This document shows positions 34,259 to 45,331 of a stretch of 64,000 bases of DNA, one piece after another. Source of the stretch: Microtetraspora niveoalba (GTDB lineage Bacteria; Actinomycetota; Actinomycetes; Streptosporangiales; Streptosporangiaceae); NCBI RefSeq assembly GCF_001570405.1, contig NZ_BBYM01000013.1:62001-126000 (forward strand), given 5' to 3'. The notes beneath the pieces were generated by a model. The model did no database searches. It was not told the origin of the DNA and worked only from the letters and a program-made list of their open reading frames with translations. Each line of letters opens with the position of its first letter. The stretch's first letter is position 1. The position numbers were made by a program, and so were the translations under genes.

Positions 34259-34875
34259 ACGAGGGTCACCTGTCCTTCCGGGGTGTCGAGGACGGCACGC
34301 AGTCCGGGGGCCGGGCCGCGCTCGACGCTGACCGTGACCCCGAGGGCGTCCAGGGGGCCGCGCGCCGACGCGGGCTCCGGATGGATCACGGTGAGGGAGG
34401 CCAGGGAGAGGGCCGGGATGCCCGAGGCCGAGGGGTGCGCGGTGCTCCCCCAGTCGATGAGGAACGGCGTGGTACGCACGGCGGCCAGGTCGTCGCGCCT
34501 GGTCAGCCGCCATTCGAGGAGAGTGCCGTCGGGCGTGCGCCGCGAGAGCGGTTCGATGGAGCCCGGGTCGTGGCCGGCCTCGCGGGCCCGCCGTACGGCC
34601 ACCTCGATGTCGTCGGTGCGCACGGCCCAGGCGGCGAGCGTCGGCTCGGTCAGCGCCTCCAGGCCGAAGGCACGCGGCCGGGCGCCGGGCCGGGACGGGT
34701 CGGGGCCGATGATCTCCAGGTAGGCGCCGGCGCCGAGGCCGACGAGGTAGTTGGCCGTGCCGCCGGGGTGCGCGCCGCCCGCCGAGGGGACGACGCCGGT
34801 CAGCGCGGCGAAGGCCGCCACCCCGGCCTCGAGGTCGGGGACGGCGTACACGAGGTGGTCCAGTGCGATGGTCAC
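34255..34875 (-). CDS. glyoxalase-like (VOC-superfamily) domain protein
   Basis: This 206-residue protein begins VTIALDHLVYAVPDLEAGVA, the start of the glyoxalase-3-like fold, with the metal-type His in DHLVY and a Glu in YLEIIGPDP. Its substrate is unknown. The GTG at 34875 overlaps the AhpD-like stop as GTGA and has GGGAG 7 bases upstream. Confidence 0.8.
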   Translation of the reverse strand: MTIALDHLVYAVPDLEAGVAAFAALTGVVPSAGGAHPGGTANYLVGLGAGAYLEIIGPDPSRPGARPRAFGLEALTEPTLAAWAVRTDDIEVAVRRAREAGHDPGSIEPLSRRTPDGTLLEWRLTRRDDLAAVRTTPFLIDWGSTAHPSASGIPALSLASLTVIHPEPASARGPLDALGVTVSVERGPAPGLRAVLDTPEGQVTLV

Positions 34876-35423
34876 GCGGGTTCTCCCAGGGAAAGCATGA
34901 GCCGGTTGGCCCAGTTGAAGAAGGCGGCGGCGTGGATCACGTCGCTGACCTCCAGGTCGTCGAGCCCGGCGGCGCGCAGGGCCGCCAGGTGGTCGGCGCC
35001 GAGCGCGCCGGGGGTGGCGGTCAGCGCCACGGAGGCGTCGATGATCGCACGCCACCGCTCGTTCTGAGGGGCGTCGACGCCGTCGTCGAGCAGCCGCCGC
35101 ACGTCGTCGGGGCGCTTGGAGTAGTGCGCGGCGAAGCGGGCGTGCACCGAGGCGCAGAAGACACAGCCGTTGTGCCGCGAGGTCGCGGTCGCGGCCAGCT
35201 CCCGCTCGGCGCGCGGCAGGCCGCCGTCGGCGTTGTGGAAGATGTCGTTGTCGGTCGTGGTCCGCGCGTGCAGCACGCGCGGATCGAGCGCGAGCAGCCG
35301 GAAGTACGGCGAGGCCGCGCGCGCCCTGTCGACGAGGGCGTCGCGGTGGGCCTCGGTCAGCTCGTCCTCGGCCGGCGGCTCCAGCCAGGGTTCCCAGCCG
35401 AGCTTGTCCCGGGTGAACTTCAT
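34872..35423 (-). CDS. alkylhydroperoxidase-domain protein (Avi_7169-like)
   Basis: This 183-residue AhpD-fold protein has the redox motif CVFCASVHARF with CxxC and the following His. The combination with an adjacent CMD protein, luciferase-like monooxygenase and peptide transporter matches the Avi_7169/KPN_01858 gene set known from proteobacteria. It probably protects against or processes a peroxide made by the oxygenase. Confidence 0.85.
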   Translation of the reverse strand: MKFTRDKLGWEPWLEPPAEDELTEAHRDALVDRARAASPYFRLLALDPRVLHARTTTDNDIFHNADGGLPRAERELAATATSRHNGCVFCASVHARFAAHYSKRPDDVRRLLDDGVDAPQNERWRAIIDASVALTATPGALGADHLAALRAAGLDDLEVSDVIHAAAFFNWANRLMLSLGEPA

Positions 35424-36001
35424 CGGTCGGCTCCTAGAAGTCGCAGGCCCGCGACCACGCGGACCTGGAAGGTGAGGAAGGCGACGAGCTGCGAGATCGT
35501 CACCACGCCCGCGGTGGTCCAGCCGGCGTCGACGAGCGTCTTGAGCGCGTCGCGGCTCGACTCGCGGGGGCGGAAGACCAGCAGGTGGGCGTGGTCGAGG
35601 GCGGCGGCCAGGCGCTCGCCGAGCGCGGCGCGCCGCCCGGCCCGGTAGGCCGGGCCGATCAGGCTCTCCTGGGCGAGCGCCGGCTCGTCGTACACGCCGT
35701 ACGGGCCGACGGTCCGGGCCTCCTCGATCTCGCGCTCGACGGTCGCGGCGAGGTCGGGGGCGTGCTCGGCCAGCAGGTCGGCGTAGTGGCGGACGACGGC
35801 GGGGTCCTGGTGGAGACCGGCGACGAAGGCGGCCACGGCGGCGCGCTCGGCCCGCGTCACCTCCTCCTCCGAGTCGGGGGCGAACAACGCGTCGTAGGCG
35901 CGCTGGGCGTGTTCGCGGGCGTCGGGACGCCGGTCGCGCAGCAGGTCCAGGCGGGAGCCCGGCCGGATCGCGGCCAGCGTGTCGATGACGTCGGCGGTCA
36001 T
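35420..36001 (-). CDS. CMD-domain protein (Avi_7170-like)
   Basis: This 193-residue protein of the carboxymuconolactone decarboxylase superfamily lacks the CxxC of its neighbour. It shows ERAAVAAFVAGLHQDP and a C-terminal helix pair (GVVTISQLVAFLTFQVRV). It may form a complex with the AhpD-like product. Both ends overlap neighbours by four bases. Confidence 0.82.
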   Translation of the reverse strand: MTADVIDTLAAIRPGSRLDLLRDRRPDAREHAQRAYDALFAPDSEEEVTRAERAAVAAFVAGLHQDPAVVRHYADLLAEHAPDLAATVEREIEEARTVGPYGVYDEPALAQESLIGPAYRAGRRAALGERLAAALDHAHLLVFRPRESSRDALKTLVDAGWTTAGVVTISQLVAFLTFQVRVVAGLRLLGADR

Positions 36002-36980
36002 GCGGTGTTTCCTTCCACTGTCCCTCCCAGCGCGGGAGCCACCTCGGTCGCGAGCAGTTCGATGGAGCGCAGGATCAGCTCGTGCGGCGGGTCGATGGAG
36101 TGCACCTGGAAGACCAGGTCGGTGGCACGTTCCAGAGTCGGGTCCGCCTTCAGGCCGGCGACGACGTCCTCGGGGGTGCCGACGTGGGCGTCCCAGGCGG
36201 CGATCAGCGCCTCGACGCCGTCGCCGTCCGGCTGCCGCAGGCCCGGCCTGGCCAGCCCTCGGGCGGCCCAGCGCAGCGCCTCCTCGCGGGTGTCGGCGAC
36301 GAACGCGGTGCGCGAGGCCATGACCCGCGGGACGACGCCGGAGGGCAGGTTGGCGTAGTAGGCGTCCACGATGGGTTTCTGGATCTCGGCCAGCGTGGCG
36401 TGCGACGCCCCCTCGGGCCTGGGCTGGGTGCGCGAGAGCATCAGCCCGTTGCCCGCCCGCCCGGCGCGCGCGCCGCCGGCGACGGAGAACGTGGCCTCCC
36501 AGATGGCGTCGAGCAGGGTCGGCGCGGCCGGGTAGAGGTGGTTGTCGCCGCCCAGGTCCTTGCCCGACCACGCGTCCACGAGCACCTGGAGATGGTCGGC
36601 GTAGACGGAGGCGCGCTGGTCCGGGTCCTTGCCGAAGGCCGCGAACGCCGTGGGCGTGCCGCCGCCGCCCACGCCGACCTCCAGCCGCCCGCCGGACAGC
36701 AGGTCGAGCACGGCGGCGTCCTCGGCCACGCGCACCGGGTGCTCCAGGGGCAGCGTGATGATGCCGGTGCCGAGCCTGATCCGGCTGGTACGCGCGGCCA
36801 GGTGGCTGAGGAAGACCAGCGGCGCGGGCAGGCCGCCCTCGCCGCCGTCGAAGTGGTGCTGGGCCACCCAGGCGGTGTCGAAACCGAGGCGTTCGGCGTG
36901 CTCGATCTGCTCGGCGGCCAGACGGTAGCGCTCGCCGGGCGGGGCGTCGTCGAGCACCCGGGTGAAGAAGCCGATCCGGG

Positions 36981-36984
<4 letters not shown>
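35998..36984 (-). CDS. FMN-dependent luciferase-like monooxygenase (KPN_01858-like)
   Basis: This 328-residue TIM-barrel flavin enzyme begins [19 protein letters not shown] and has [18 protein letters not shown] and [18 protein letters not shown], typical of bacterial luciferase-like oxygenases. It would use reduced FMN from a separate reductase to oxidise an imported compound. No reductase gene is in the operon. Confidence 0.87.
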
Positions 36985-38506
<1,522 letters not shown>

Positions 38507-38510
<4 letters not shown>

Positions 38511-39274
38511 CTGATCTCCTTCGAGATGCGACCGGCGGCGAGCACCACGGCCACGACGACCGCGCCGGGCAGTGTGGTGAGCCACCACGAGGTGGCCAGG
38601 TAGTTGCGGCCCTCGGCGATGAGCAGCCCCCACTCGGGAGTGGGCGGCTCGGCTCCGTAGCCGAGGAAGCCGAGCGTGGAGATCGCCAGGATGGCCACGC
38701 CGAACTGCAGCGCCGCCAGCGCGACGACCGGGCCGAGGGAGTTCGGCAGCACGTGCCGCCGGAGCACCCCGGCGAAGGTGCCGCCGCTGCCGAACGCGGC
38801 CTCGACGTAGTCGGTGCGGCGCACCCGGACCACCTCGGCCCTGGCCAGCCGGGCGAAGGAGGCGACGGAGCCGACGCCCACCGCGATCGCCACGTTCACC
38901 GTGCCCGGCCCGAGCAGGATGATCACGGTGAGCGCCAGCAGCAGCCCCGGCACCGACAGCAGCACGTCCATGACGCGCATGACGATCTCGTCGACCACCC
39001 CGCGCACCGAGCCGGCGATCAGGCCGAGGAGCGTGCCGAGCACCAGGCCGACGCCGACCGCGGCGAGCGCGCCCGAGAGCGAGTGGACCGATCCATGCAC
39101 CACCCGGGCGAACAGGTCGCGTCCCACGGCGTCCGTGCCGAACAGGTGCGCGGCGCTCGGCCCCTGGAGCTTCTCGGCCGGGACCCCGTCCAGCGGGTCG
39201 TACCCGGTGAACAGGGACGGCACGGCGGCCCAGAGCACCACCAGGGCGATGACCGCCCACGACAGCCACCTCAT
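38507..39274 (-). CDS. peptide ABC transporter permease (OppC-like)
   Basis: This 255-residue permease starts [17 protein letters not shown], has the periplasmic [16 protein letters not shown] motif of OppC proteins and an EAA loop at [20 protein letters not shown]. It is a little shorter than usual at the N-terminus. It overlaps both neighbours by four bases. Confidence 0.9.
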
Positions 39275-40176
39275 GTCGCCAGCCTCGGGTCGAGCACCGG
39301 GAACAGCACGTCCACCAGCAGGTTGACCAGGACGAAGACGGTCGCGGCCACCACCACCACGGCCAGGAGCACCGGAGTGTCCTGGGCGTTGACCGCCTGT
39401 TCGGTGAGGCGGCCGATGCCGTTCCGTCCGAAGACGGTCTCGGTGACCACGGACCCGGCGATCAGCTCGCCGAACACCAGGCCCGCCACGGTCAGCGTCG
39501 GCGGCAGCGCGTTGCGCGCGACGTGCCGCCACAGGATCCAGGAGCGCGAGGCGCCCTTGGCCGCCACCACCGGCACGAACGGCTGGGTGAGCACCTGGTC
39601 GATGCCGCGCGCGAGGACCTGCGCGATCGGCGCGGAGATCGGCACGGCCAGCGTGAGCACCGGCAGCACGAGCTGCTGGAGCTCGGTGCCGCCGATGACC
39701 GGGACCAGCCGGAGCCGGAAGGAGAAGATCTGGATGAGCAGGATGCCGAGCCAGAACACCGGGACCGAGACGAACAGGGAGGGCACCGCCAGCAGCAGGC
39801 CGCGCAGCCTGCCGCTGTACGCGGAGCCGAAGGCGATCAGCACGGCCAGCAGCACCGCCAGGACGAAGGCGCAGGCGGCCAGCCTGGCCGTCTCGGGCAG
39901 GCCCTCGGCCAGCCGTTCGACGACCGGGGTGCCCGTGTCGATCGAGTAGCCGAAGTCCCCGTGCAGGAAGCCGAGCACGGTGTGCAGGTAGCCGCCGGCG
40001 TCGTAGTACTCGCGGATCTTCGCGATCTGCTCGGGCGACAGCCCGAGCTCGGGGTTCTGGAACTTGATCAGGATGGAGTCGCCGGGCATGGCCTGGAGCA
40101 GGATGTACGCCGCGGTGAAGGCGGCCCACAGGACGAGCAGTGCCTGCCCTGCCCTTTTGACCAGATATTTCGTCAC
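39271..40176 (-). CDS. peptide ABC transporter permease (OppB-like)
   Basis: This 301-residue permease has the N-terminal [20 protein letters not shown] and the [20 protein letters not shown] region of the OppB family, followed by five helices. It starts with GTG overlapping the stop of the binding-protein gene (GTGA). Confidence 0.9.
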   Translation of the reverse strand: MTKYLVKRAGQALLVLWAAFTAAYILLQAMPGDSILIKFQNPELGLSPEQIAKIREYYDAGGYLHTVLGFLHGDFGYSIDTGTPVVERLAEGLPETARLAACAFVLAVLLAVLIAFGSAYSGRLRGLLLAVPSLFVSVPVFWLGILLIQIFSFRLRLVPVIGGTELQQLVLPVLTLAVPISAPIAQVLARGIDQVLTQPFVPVVAAKGASRSWILWRHVARNALPPTLTVAGLVFGELIAGSVVTETVFGRNGIGRLTEQAVNAQDTPVLLAVVVVAATVFVLVNLLVDVLFPVLDPRLAT

Positions 40177-41792
40177 TTGCTGAGCCAGACGGAGTAGAAG
40201 CTCGGCCGGCCGACCGCCTCGAAGGCCGCCCCGTGGACGTACGGCGCGATGCCGTAGACCTGGGGCTCCTCGAACAGCGGGATGACGTACCCCTGGTCGA
40301 TGACGTACCGCTGGATCTCGGCCACCTTCTCGTTCCGCTTCGTCTCGTCGGCGAGGGCCGACTCCTCCTCGAGGAGCTGGTCGAGCTTCTTGTCATCGGA
40401 CAGGATCACGTCGCGGTTCTCGGTGTGGAACTGGCTCTTGATGACGTCCTGGTCGGCGCGGCCGACCATCGAGTGGTTCACCGCCGTCTTCTCGGCGTCC
40501 TTGATGTCCACGGCCTGGGTGCCCGAGTCGGCGGGGCGGATCTCGAGCTTCACGCCGATCTTGGTCCACTGCTGGGCGACCAGTTCCAGGGTCTGCTTGG
40601 ACAGCGGCTGCGGGCCGGCGACGAAGACGCCGAGTCGCAGTTTGACGCCGTCCTTCTCGCGGATGCCGTCGGCGCCGCGCGTCCACCCGGCCTCGTCGAG
40701 CAATTTGTTGGCCGTGTCGGGGTCGTGGACGAGCTTGTCCGACAGGTCGACGTATCCGGCCGCCAGGTGGCTGAGGACCGAGGTGGCCACGGGATAGTTG
40801 TCGGTGAAGAGGGTGTCCACGACCTCCTTGGCGTCCGTCCCCGCCTGCAACGCCTTCCTGACCCTGATGTCCTTAAGGATGCTGTTGGCGGGGCGCAGGT
40901 AGAGGCCGTTGTTCACGCCGCGGGTGGGCTCGCCCTTGACGACGAAGCCCGCGTTCTTGACCGTCGCCTCGTCGTAGGCCTGCACGTAGCGGACGTAGTC
41001 GGCCTGTCCCGAGGTCAGCGCGCCCACGCGGACGTTGTCCTCGGGCGTGACGATGATCTTGATGAGGTCGAGGTAGGCCCGGCCCTGGTGCGTGGAGGAG
41101 GGCGGCGCCCAGTTGTAGTCCTTGCGCGCCTGGAGGTCGATCTCCTTGTCGACGACCTGCTTGGCCACGGTGAACGGCCCCGAGCCGACGACGTTCTTGA
41201 GCTGGCACTGCTCCTCGTACGGCAGGCCGATCGTCTTCTTGGAGACCAGGCCTGCGCCGATGACCGAGGTGCCCTGGAGGAAGCCGGGCGACGGCTTGCT
41301 GAAGTGGAAGCGCACGGTCCTGGCGTCGACGACCTCGCTGCGCTCGTAGTTGTTGACGAACTCGGCCGGGGGCAGCTTGAGCTTGTCGTCGCCGCGGCCG
41401 TACACGTCGAAGTTGGCGGCCACGGCCTCGGCGTCGAGGGGCGTGCCGTCGCTGAACGTCACGCCGTCCCGCAGGTGGAAGGTGTATTCCGTGGCGTCCT
41501 CGTTGATCTCCCACTTGGTGGCGATCCACGGCTCGATCTTGAGCGTCTCGGGGTTCTGCCAGGTCAGCTTGTCGGTGAGCTGGTTGAGCACGCCGCCGTT
41601 CGGATAGAAGCCGGCCGCCGGAAGGTAGAGGCAGGTGGGCGGCTGGTGTTCCAGGTAGGTGAGCGTGCCGCCGTACACGGGTTCGCCGTCGCTCGCGGCC
41701 TGGGCACCGGCGCCGGAACCGCCACAGGAGGTCAGAAGCCCCACGGCGGCGAGCATGGCCACGGTGACGACCGCAGGTCTAAAGGAGGACAT
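40173..41792 (-). CDS. family 5 solute-binding lipoprotein (KPN_01854-like)
   Basis: This 539-residue binding protein has a lipoprotein signal (lipobox LLTSCGG) and the motif FHLRDGVTFSDGTPLDAEAV. It heads the operon and would deliver an unknown organic ligand to the permeases; members of this set are filed as peptide binders without proof. The ATG at 41792 gives a normal signal peptide. The longer frame runs through non-coding DNA and the integrase remnant. Confidence 0.9.
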   Translation of the reverse strand: MSSFRPAVVTVAMLAAVGLLTSCGGSGAGAQAASDGEPVYGGTLTYLEHQPPTCLYLPAAGFYPNGGVLNQLTDKLTWQNPETLKIEPWIATKWEINEDATEYTFHLRDGVTFSDGTPLDAEAVAANFDVYGRGDDKLKLPPAEFVNNYERSEVVDARTVRFHFSKPSPGFLQGTSVIGAGLVSKKTIGLPYEEQCQLKNVVGSGPFTVAKQVVDKEIDLQARKDYNWAPPSSTHQGRAYLDLIKIIVTPEDNVRVGALTSGQADYVRYVQAYDEATVKNAGFVVKGEPTRGVNNGLYLRPANSILKDIRVRKALQAGTDAKEVVDTLFTDNYPVATSVLSHLAAGYVDLSDKLVHDPDTANKLLDEAGWTRGADGIREKDGVKLRLGVFVAGPQPLSKQTLELVAQQWTKIGVKLEIRPADSGTQAVDIKDAEKTAVNHSMVGRADQDVIKSQFHTENRDVILSDDKKLDQLLEEESALADETKRNEKVAEIQRYVIDQGYVIPLFEEPQVYGIAPYVHGAAFEAVGRPSFYSVWLSK

Positions 41793-41843
41793 GTTCCGAA
41801 CAACCCTTCGCTTTCCGGTGGGACCTGGAGATAGAAGGTAATA

Positions 41844-41860
41844 CCTACCGGAATAGTAGG
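41844..41860. promoter_or_regulatory. inverted repeat upstream of the nine-gene operon
   Basis: CCTAC-N7-GTAGG lies about 50 bases before the binding-protein start, in the only AT-containing stretch of the leader. It is the best operator or promoter candidate for the operon. Confidence 0.4.
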
Positions 41861-42160
41861 CAAATCGCTCGGACCGGTGCGTCCGTTCCACCGGCCGCAG
41901 CCGGTCCTGCTGAACCGTCAGATCAGCGACGCACCGGAGGCGGAGCGCGAGGGGCTCGGGCCGCCGATGAACGCCGACCTGTGGGCGCCCCTCGCCGCGC
42001 CGCGCGACCGCGGCGACGCGGACGGCCTTCGCCGGACGCGAGACGTCACGGTCGCCGCCGGAGCGGGTGAGCCCCCCGGTCGAGATCCTCGCGGGCTCGA
42101 CCGACCCGCCGGCCGTAGGCGAGTACGCAGAAACACACCGCGTGGCGTGGATGCCTGGCG

Positions 42161-42585
42161 TCAGCGCTTGCGCCGGCGGGCCGCGGGGTCGTGCTCGGCG
42201 GTGATCCGGGCGGAGGTCTCCTCGCCCAGGCGCACGCAGCGGCCGAGGCTGGACAAGTGCTGGTGACGGGACTTGGCCTGCAGTTCCGGCGCGGTGCGCC
42301 CGGCAGCGGCCAGGTGGGTCAGCGCCGAGTGGCGCAGCTGGTGCAGCGTCCAGCCTTCGCCATGCGGGACCAGGTCGGCTGAGGCGGTCTTGAACAGGTA
42401 TTCGGCGCGGGGGTAGGACAGGCGGCCGCGGCCGGTGGCCGGACAGAGTCGGCGGCCGCGGGCGCTCGCCTGCCTGAGGCGGGGGCGCGGCGGTCGGCCA
42501 GGAACACCGGCCCGGCGGTGCCGCTCGCCCGGTACGGGCGAGCGGCGAGCTGGAGGGACGTGGCCCGAGAGCGGCATATGTGACA
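42161..42585 (-). pseudogene. frameshifted C-terminal remnant of a tyrosine-type integrase
   Basis: One frame near 42490-42540 encodes GTAGPVFLADRRAPA, typical of actinomycete phage-type integrases. After a frame change near 42460 another frame continues with CPATGRGRLSYPRAEYLFK and GWTLHQLRHSALTHLAAAGR, the catalytic HxLRH box, then SRHQHLSSLGRCVRLGEE. The N-terminal half is absent. The final catalytic Tyr position holds Cys (LGRCVRLG). The gene is dead and marks an old insertion. Confidence 0.75.
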
Positions 42586-43156
42586 GGTAATGGAAATTCC
42601 CTGTCGCAGGACAGGGCCTCCTCACCCAAGCGGTATATCAACACAGAGTTACAGATGATTACGCTCAGTGCGCATGGTTGTCCGGGAGAGAGGAAAGGTC
42701 ATGCAGCTGCCCATTCAATCCCCCCGCTCACGGCCGTCCTGAGCGCTGCTGCCTGAACGGCCACCTCGACCTGCCCGCCGCCGTAGCCCCACCTGCTCCC
42801 CGGCCTGCCTCGTCTCACGCATCCTGCGTGAGCTGGGGAAACAGGCTTAAGCGTACGTTTGTGTGCTTCCACCCGCCGAGGGGCGACACCGCCATCGCCG
42901 AACGCCTCGGCCTGGACAACATCTCCCACACCCCGCCGTACGTGCTCAGCGCCGGGCACCGGCGGCCCTCACCCCGACCCGGACAGCAGACACCCCCGGC
43001 AGGGCTGGACGCCTTCGCACCACACCACTCATCTGACGAGAAAGGCCACCGGATCTCCAGCAGCTCCGAACACCGAGGTCAGGCACACATTTCCGTTCTT
43101 CCACATCCCGAAGGCCGCCTCAAAAGGCGTCTCCCACTCACAGAGAAGAAACAGCA
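42586..43156. other. gene-free stretch with a hairpin
   Basis: No frame here looks coding on either strand. A perfect stem CTCACGCA-TCC-TGCGTGAG lies at 42814-42832. The stretch may be debris of the same insertion as the integrase remnant, plus the leader of the SGNH gene. Confidence 0.4.
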
Positions 43157-44392
43157 GTGCGCGCTACCATCCCACAGCATCCCCACAGTGGTCCCGCCGC
43201 CCCCCGCCGCCCCTGTCACCCCCGCCGCCTGCGCCGTGCCGGGCATGCTGGTCGTGTTCTGGCACTCCTGGCGCTGAGCGCGACAGCCCTGGCCGTCCCC
43301 GCACCCGCCCAGGCCCAGGCGGCCGAGCAGGTGGCGGTGTCCTTGGGGGACAGCTTCATCTCCGGCGAGGCAGGCCGATGGTGGGGCAACAGCACAGTGC
43401 CCGCCGCTGCGGGCTGCACCCGCGGCGGAACCGACCGGGCCGCTTATCGCAAGCTTTTGATCTGCCGCTACGACCCCCAGCGGGTGTATGACGGCACGGC
43501 CGTGCACGGAGAGGGCACCGGATGTCACCGCTCCGATGTGGCCGAGATCACCGGGCTGGGCCAGGCCGGGCTCACCCCGGTCAACCTGGCCTGTTCAGGG
43601 GCGGAGACCCGGCACGTCATCAACGAGGCGTTCAAAGAGAACACCGCCTCCCAAGCCGAACTGCTTGCGCAGGTTGCCGCCACCCAGCAGGTCAAGGTGG
43701 TCGTGCTGTCGATCGGCGGCAACGACCTGAACTTGTCCGGGATGCTGCGCCGCTGCGCCGCGATGTACATGGCGGGCGACAAGCGCTCCTGCGCCTCCAC
43801 GGGCGAGGGCGATCGGCTTCTGGCCGCGCTACCGGCGGTGGAGCAGCAGGTGACCCTGGCGGTGCAGAAGATCCGCCAGGTGATGAGCCAGGCGTCCGCC
43901 CGTTCCGCCGGCTACCGGCTGATCCTGCAGTCCTATCCCTCTCCGGTGCCCTCCTCGGCCCGGGTGCGCTACGGCGAGGGCGGCGGCGGCAAGGCCACCA
44001 AACGTACGCTCGTGGGCGGCTGCCCGCTGTGGGACGCCGACTTCGACCTGATGCACGACACCCTGGCACCCGCGATCGACGCCATGCTGCGACGGGTCGC
44101 CACCGCGACCGGGGCGGAGTTCCTGAGCATGCTGGGCGCCGTGGAGGGCCACGCGTTGTGCGAGCAGGGCACAAGCCAAGCCGGCCCGCTGGACGACGCC
44201 GCCGAACTGGGCGACACGATGGAGTGGGTACGGTACGGCACCGCCGACGCGAAGATCAGCCAGGGACACCAGCAGGAGGCCATGCACCCCAACGCGTTCG
44301 GCCAGCAGGCGCTCGGCCGCTGCCTGCTGGCCCTCTACCGCAATCCCAGCACCCAGCCCTGCAACGCGGGCACACCCAGGAGTCAGACGTGA
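43157..44392 (+). CDS. secreted SGNH/GDSL hydrolase
   Basis: This protein of about 411 residues has a long basic N-terminus and a hydrophobic signal (VLALLALSATALAV) cut near AQAQAA. Block I is SLGDSFISGEAGRW, block III is SIGGNDLNLS, and block V is MHPNAFGQ with the catalytic Asp/His spacing replaced by H-P-N. Several Cys suggest disulfides. It is an exported esterase of unknown substrate. The GTG at 43157 is a tentative start; a later one within the basic stretch is possible. Confidence 0.8.
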   Translation: MRATIPQHPHSGPAAPRRPCHPRRLRRAGHAGRVLALLALSATALAVPAPAQAQAAEQVAVSLGDSFISGEAGRWWGNSTVPAAAGCTRGGTDRAAYRKLLICRYDPQRVYDGTAVHGEGTGCHRSDVAEITGLGQAGLTPVNLACSGAETRHVINEAFKENTASQAELLAQVAATQQVKVVVLSIGGNDLNLSGMLRRCAAMYMAGDKRSCASTGEGDRLLAALPAVEQQVTLAVQKIRQVMSQASARSAGYRLILQSYPSPVPSSARVRYGEGGGGKATKRTLVGGCPLWDADFDLMHDTLAPAIDAMLRRVATATGAEFLSMLGAVEGHALCEQGTSQAGPLDDAAELGDTMEWVRYGTADAKISQGHQQEAMHPNAFGQQALGRCLLALYRNPSTQPCNAGTPRSQT

Positions 44393-44549
44393 TCCATTCC
44401 ACAGCCTGCACATAGTCCTCGACGTCACCGTCATCGAACTCACCGACGAACTCCCACCAGCGCCCGGCTGACCAACCCCGATTCCGCGGTCCGGAACACG
44501 ACGTGCCGATATCTGTACGGTCCGGCTCGATTCCCCAAAGATCGCTCAC
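44256..44549 (-). pseudogene. possible truncated small gene
   Basis: The first about 53 residues (MSDLWGIEPDRTDIG, later RWWEFVGEFDDGDVEDYVQ) have normal codon use and composition. The rest runs antisense into the SGNH gene and looks random. It may be a gene cut off when the SGNH gene arrived, or chance. Nothing is recognised. Confidence 0.25.
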
Positions 44550-44604
44550 ACGGGTCCCCGTGCGGGAATCACGGGCCGCGCGACTATCGCATCCGCCTCA
44601 TCGC

Positions 44605-44643
44605 GAGGGGCCTGCCACGAACCGTGTGGCAGGCCCCTCTTTC
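44605..44643. terminator. strong intrinsic terminator
   Basis: GAGGGGCCTGCCAC and GTGGCAGGCCCCTC form a perfect 14-base stem with a 7-base loop, followed by T and TTC. It is the best terminator in the window. It lies 213 bases after the SGNH stop, with no obvious gene directly before it. Confidence 0.8.
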
Positions 44644-45331
44644 ATGACGCCTGGAAGACCGGGGGCAGCCGCTGGGCAGCCCGGTGCCTGCCCGGTCCGA
44701 TTACTCCGTCGCCTTCAAGCACGGTATAAGGCCGACTCGCGGCATGTTGAGATCTGCCAGGCATTTTCTGAAATCGCCAGCGGATGGCGGAACGCGTGGA
44801 GCGTGGTCTGCCTGACGCGGTCGCCCGCCGCGCCCCGCCCCTCCCCCTTCAGGCCGTCCGCGCCCTTGACGGCGCGACAGGCGGGGCACCTGGCGACCGC
44901 GCACGTGAGGTCATAGATCAATCGCCGGATACGGCGATGACCGGGTGTGGCCGATCGCGCCGCGGCGATCTCGGGTGACACCCGCCGGGGCCGACCGGCC
45001 CGGTGAACAGGCCCGACATGGGCCCGCGCGGCCGCGGGAGCATGCGCCGGCCAGGAAGGGGGCCGCGCGCGTCACACAAGGGCGATATCGATGACATTTC
45101 GCCTTATCAGCGATATCCGAAGGACTGCTCAACGAAGCAACCTACGTCCATCAACAAAAGAAAAGAAATCAGCAAGATCTGTTAATCCAGGTTTCGGTTC
45201 ACGCGGAAAGGGAGAGGCCAAGCGGCATTCGAAGCAATTCTCGAGCGGTTACCAAGGTTGAGCATTTTCCACCATCAACCGATTCGAGAACTATTACGCC
45301 GGGTTGCGAAACCCATCCAAGGAGAACCAAG
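44644..45331. other. gene-poor, locally AT-rich stretch before the repeat protein
   Basis: No convincing gene is seen. From about 45070 to 45310 the G+C content falls clearly below the surroundings, and GCGATATC occurs twice (near 45082 and 45110). A GGGTT-GCGA-AACCC hairpin lies at about 45301-45314, just before the ribosome binding site of the repeat protein. It is probably a long 5' leader. Confidence 0.4.

Noticed and set aside
42678-43277. Possible coding frame upstream of the SGNH gene
   Set aside because: Composition is irregular, no start signal is present and it overlaps the SGNH signal peptide in another frame.
44400-44640. Possible tRNA gene before the strong terminator
   Set aside because: No cloverleaf with acceptor, anticodon and T-loop consensus could be drawn on either strand.
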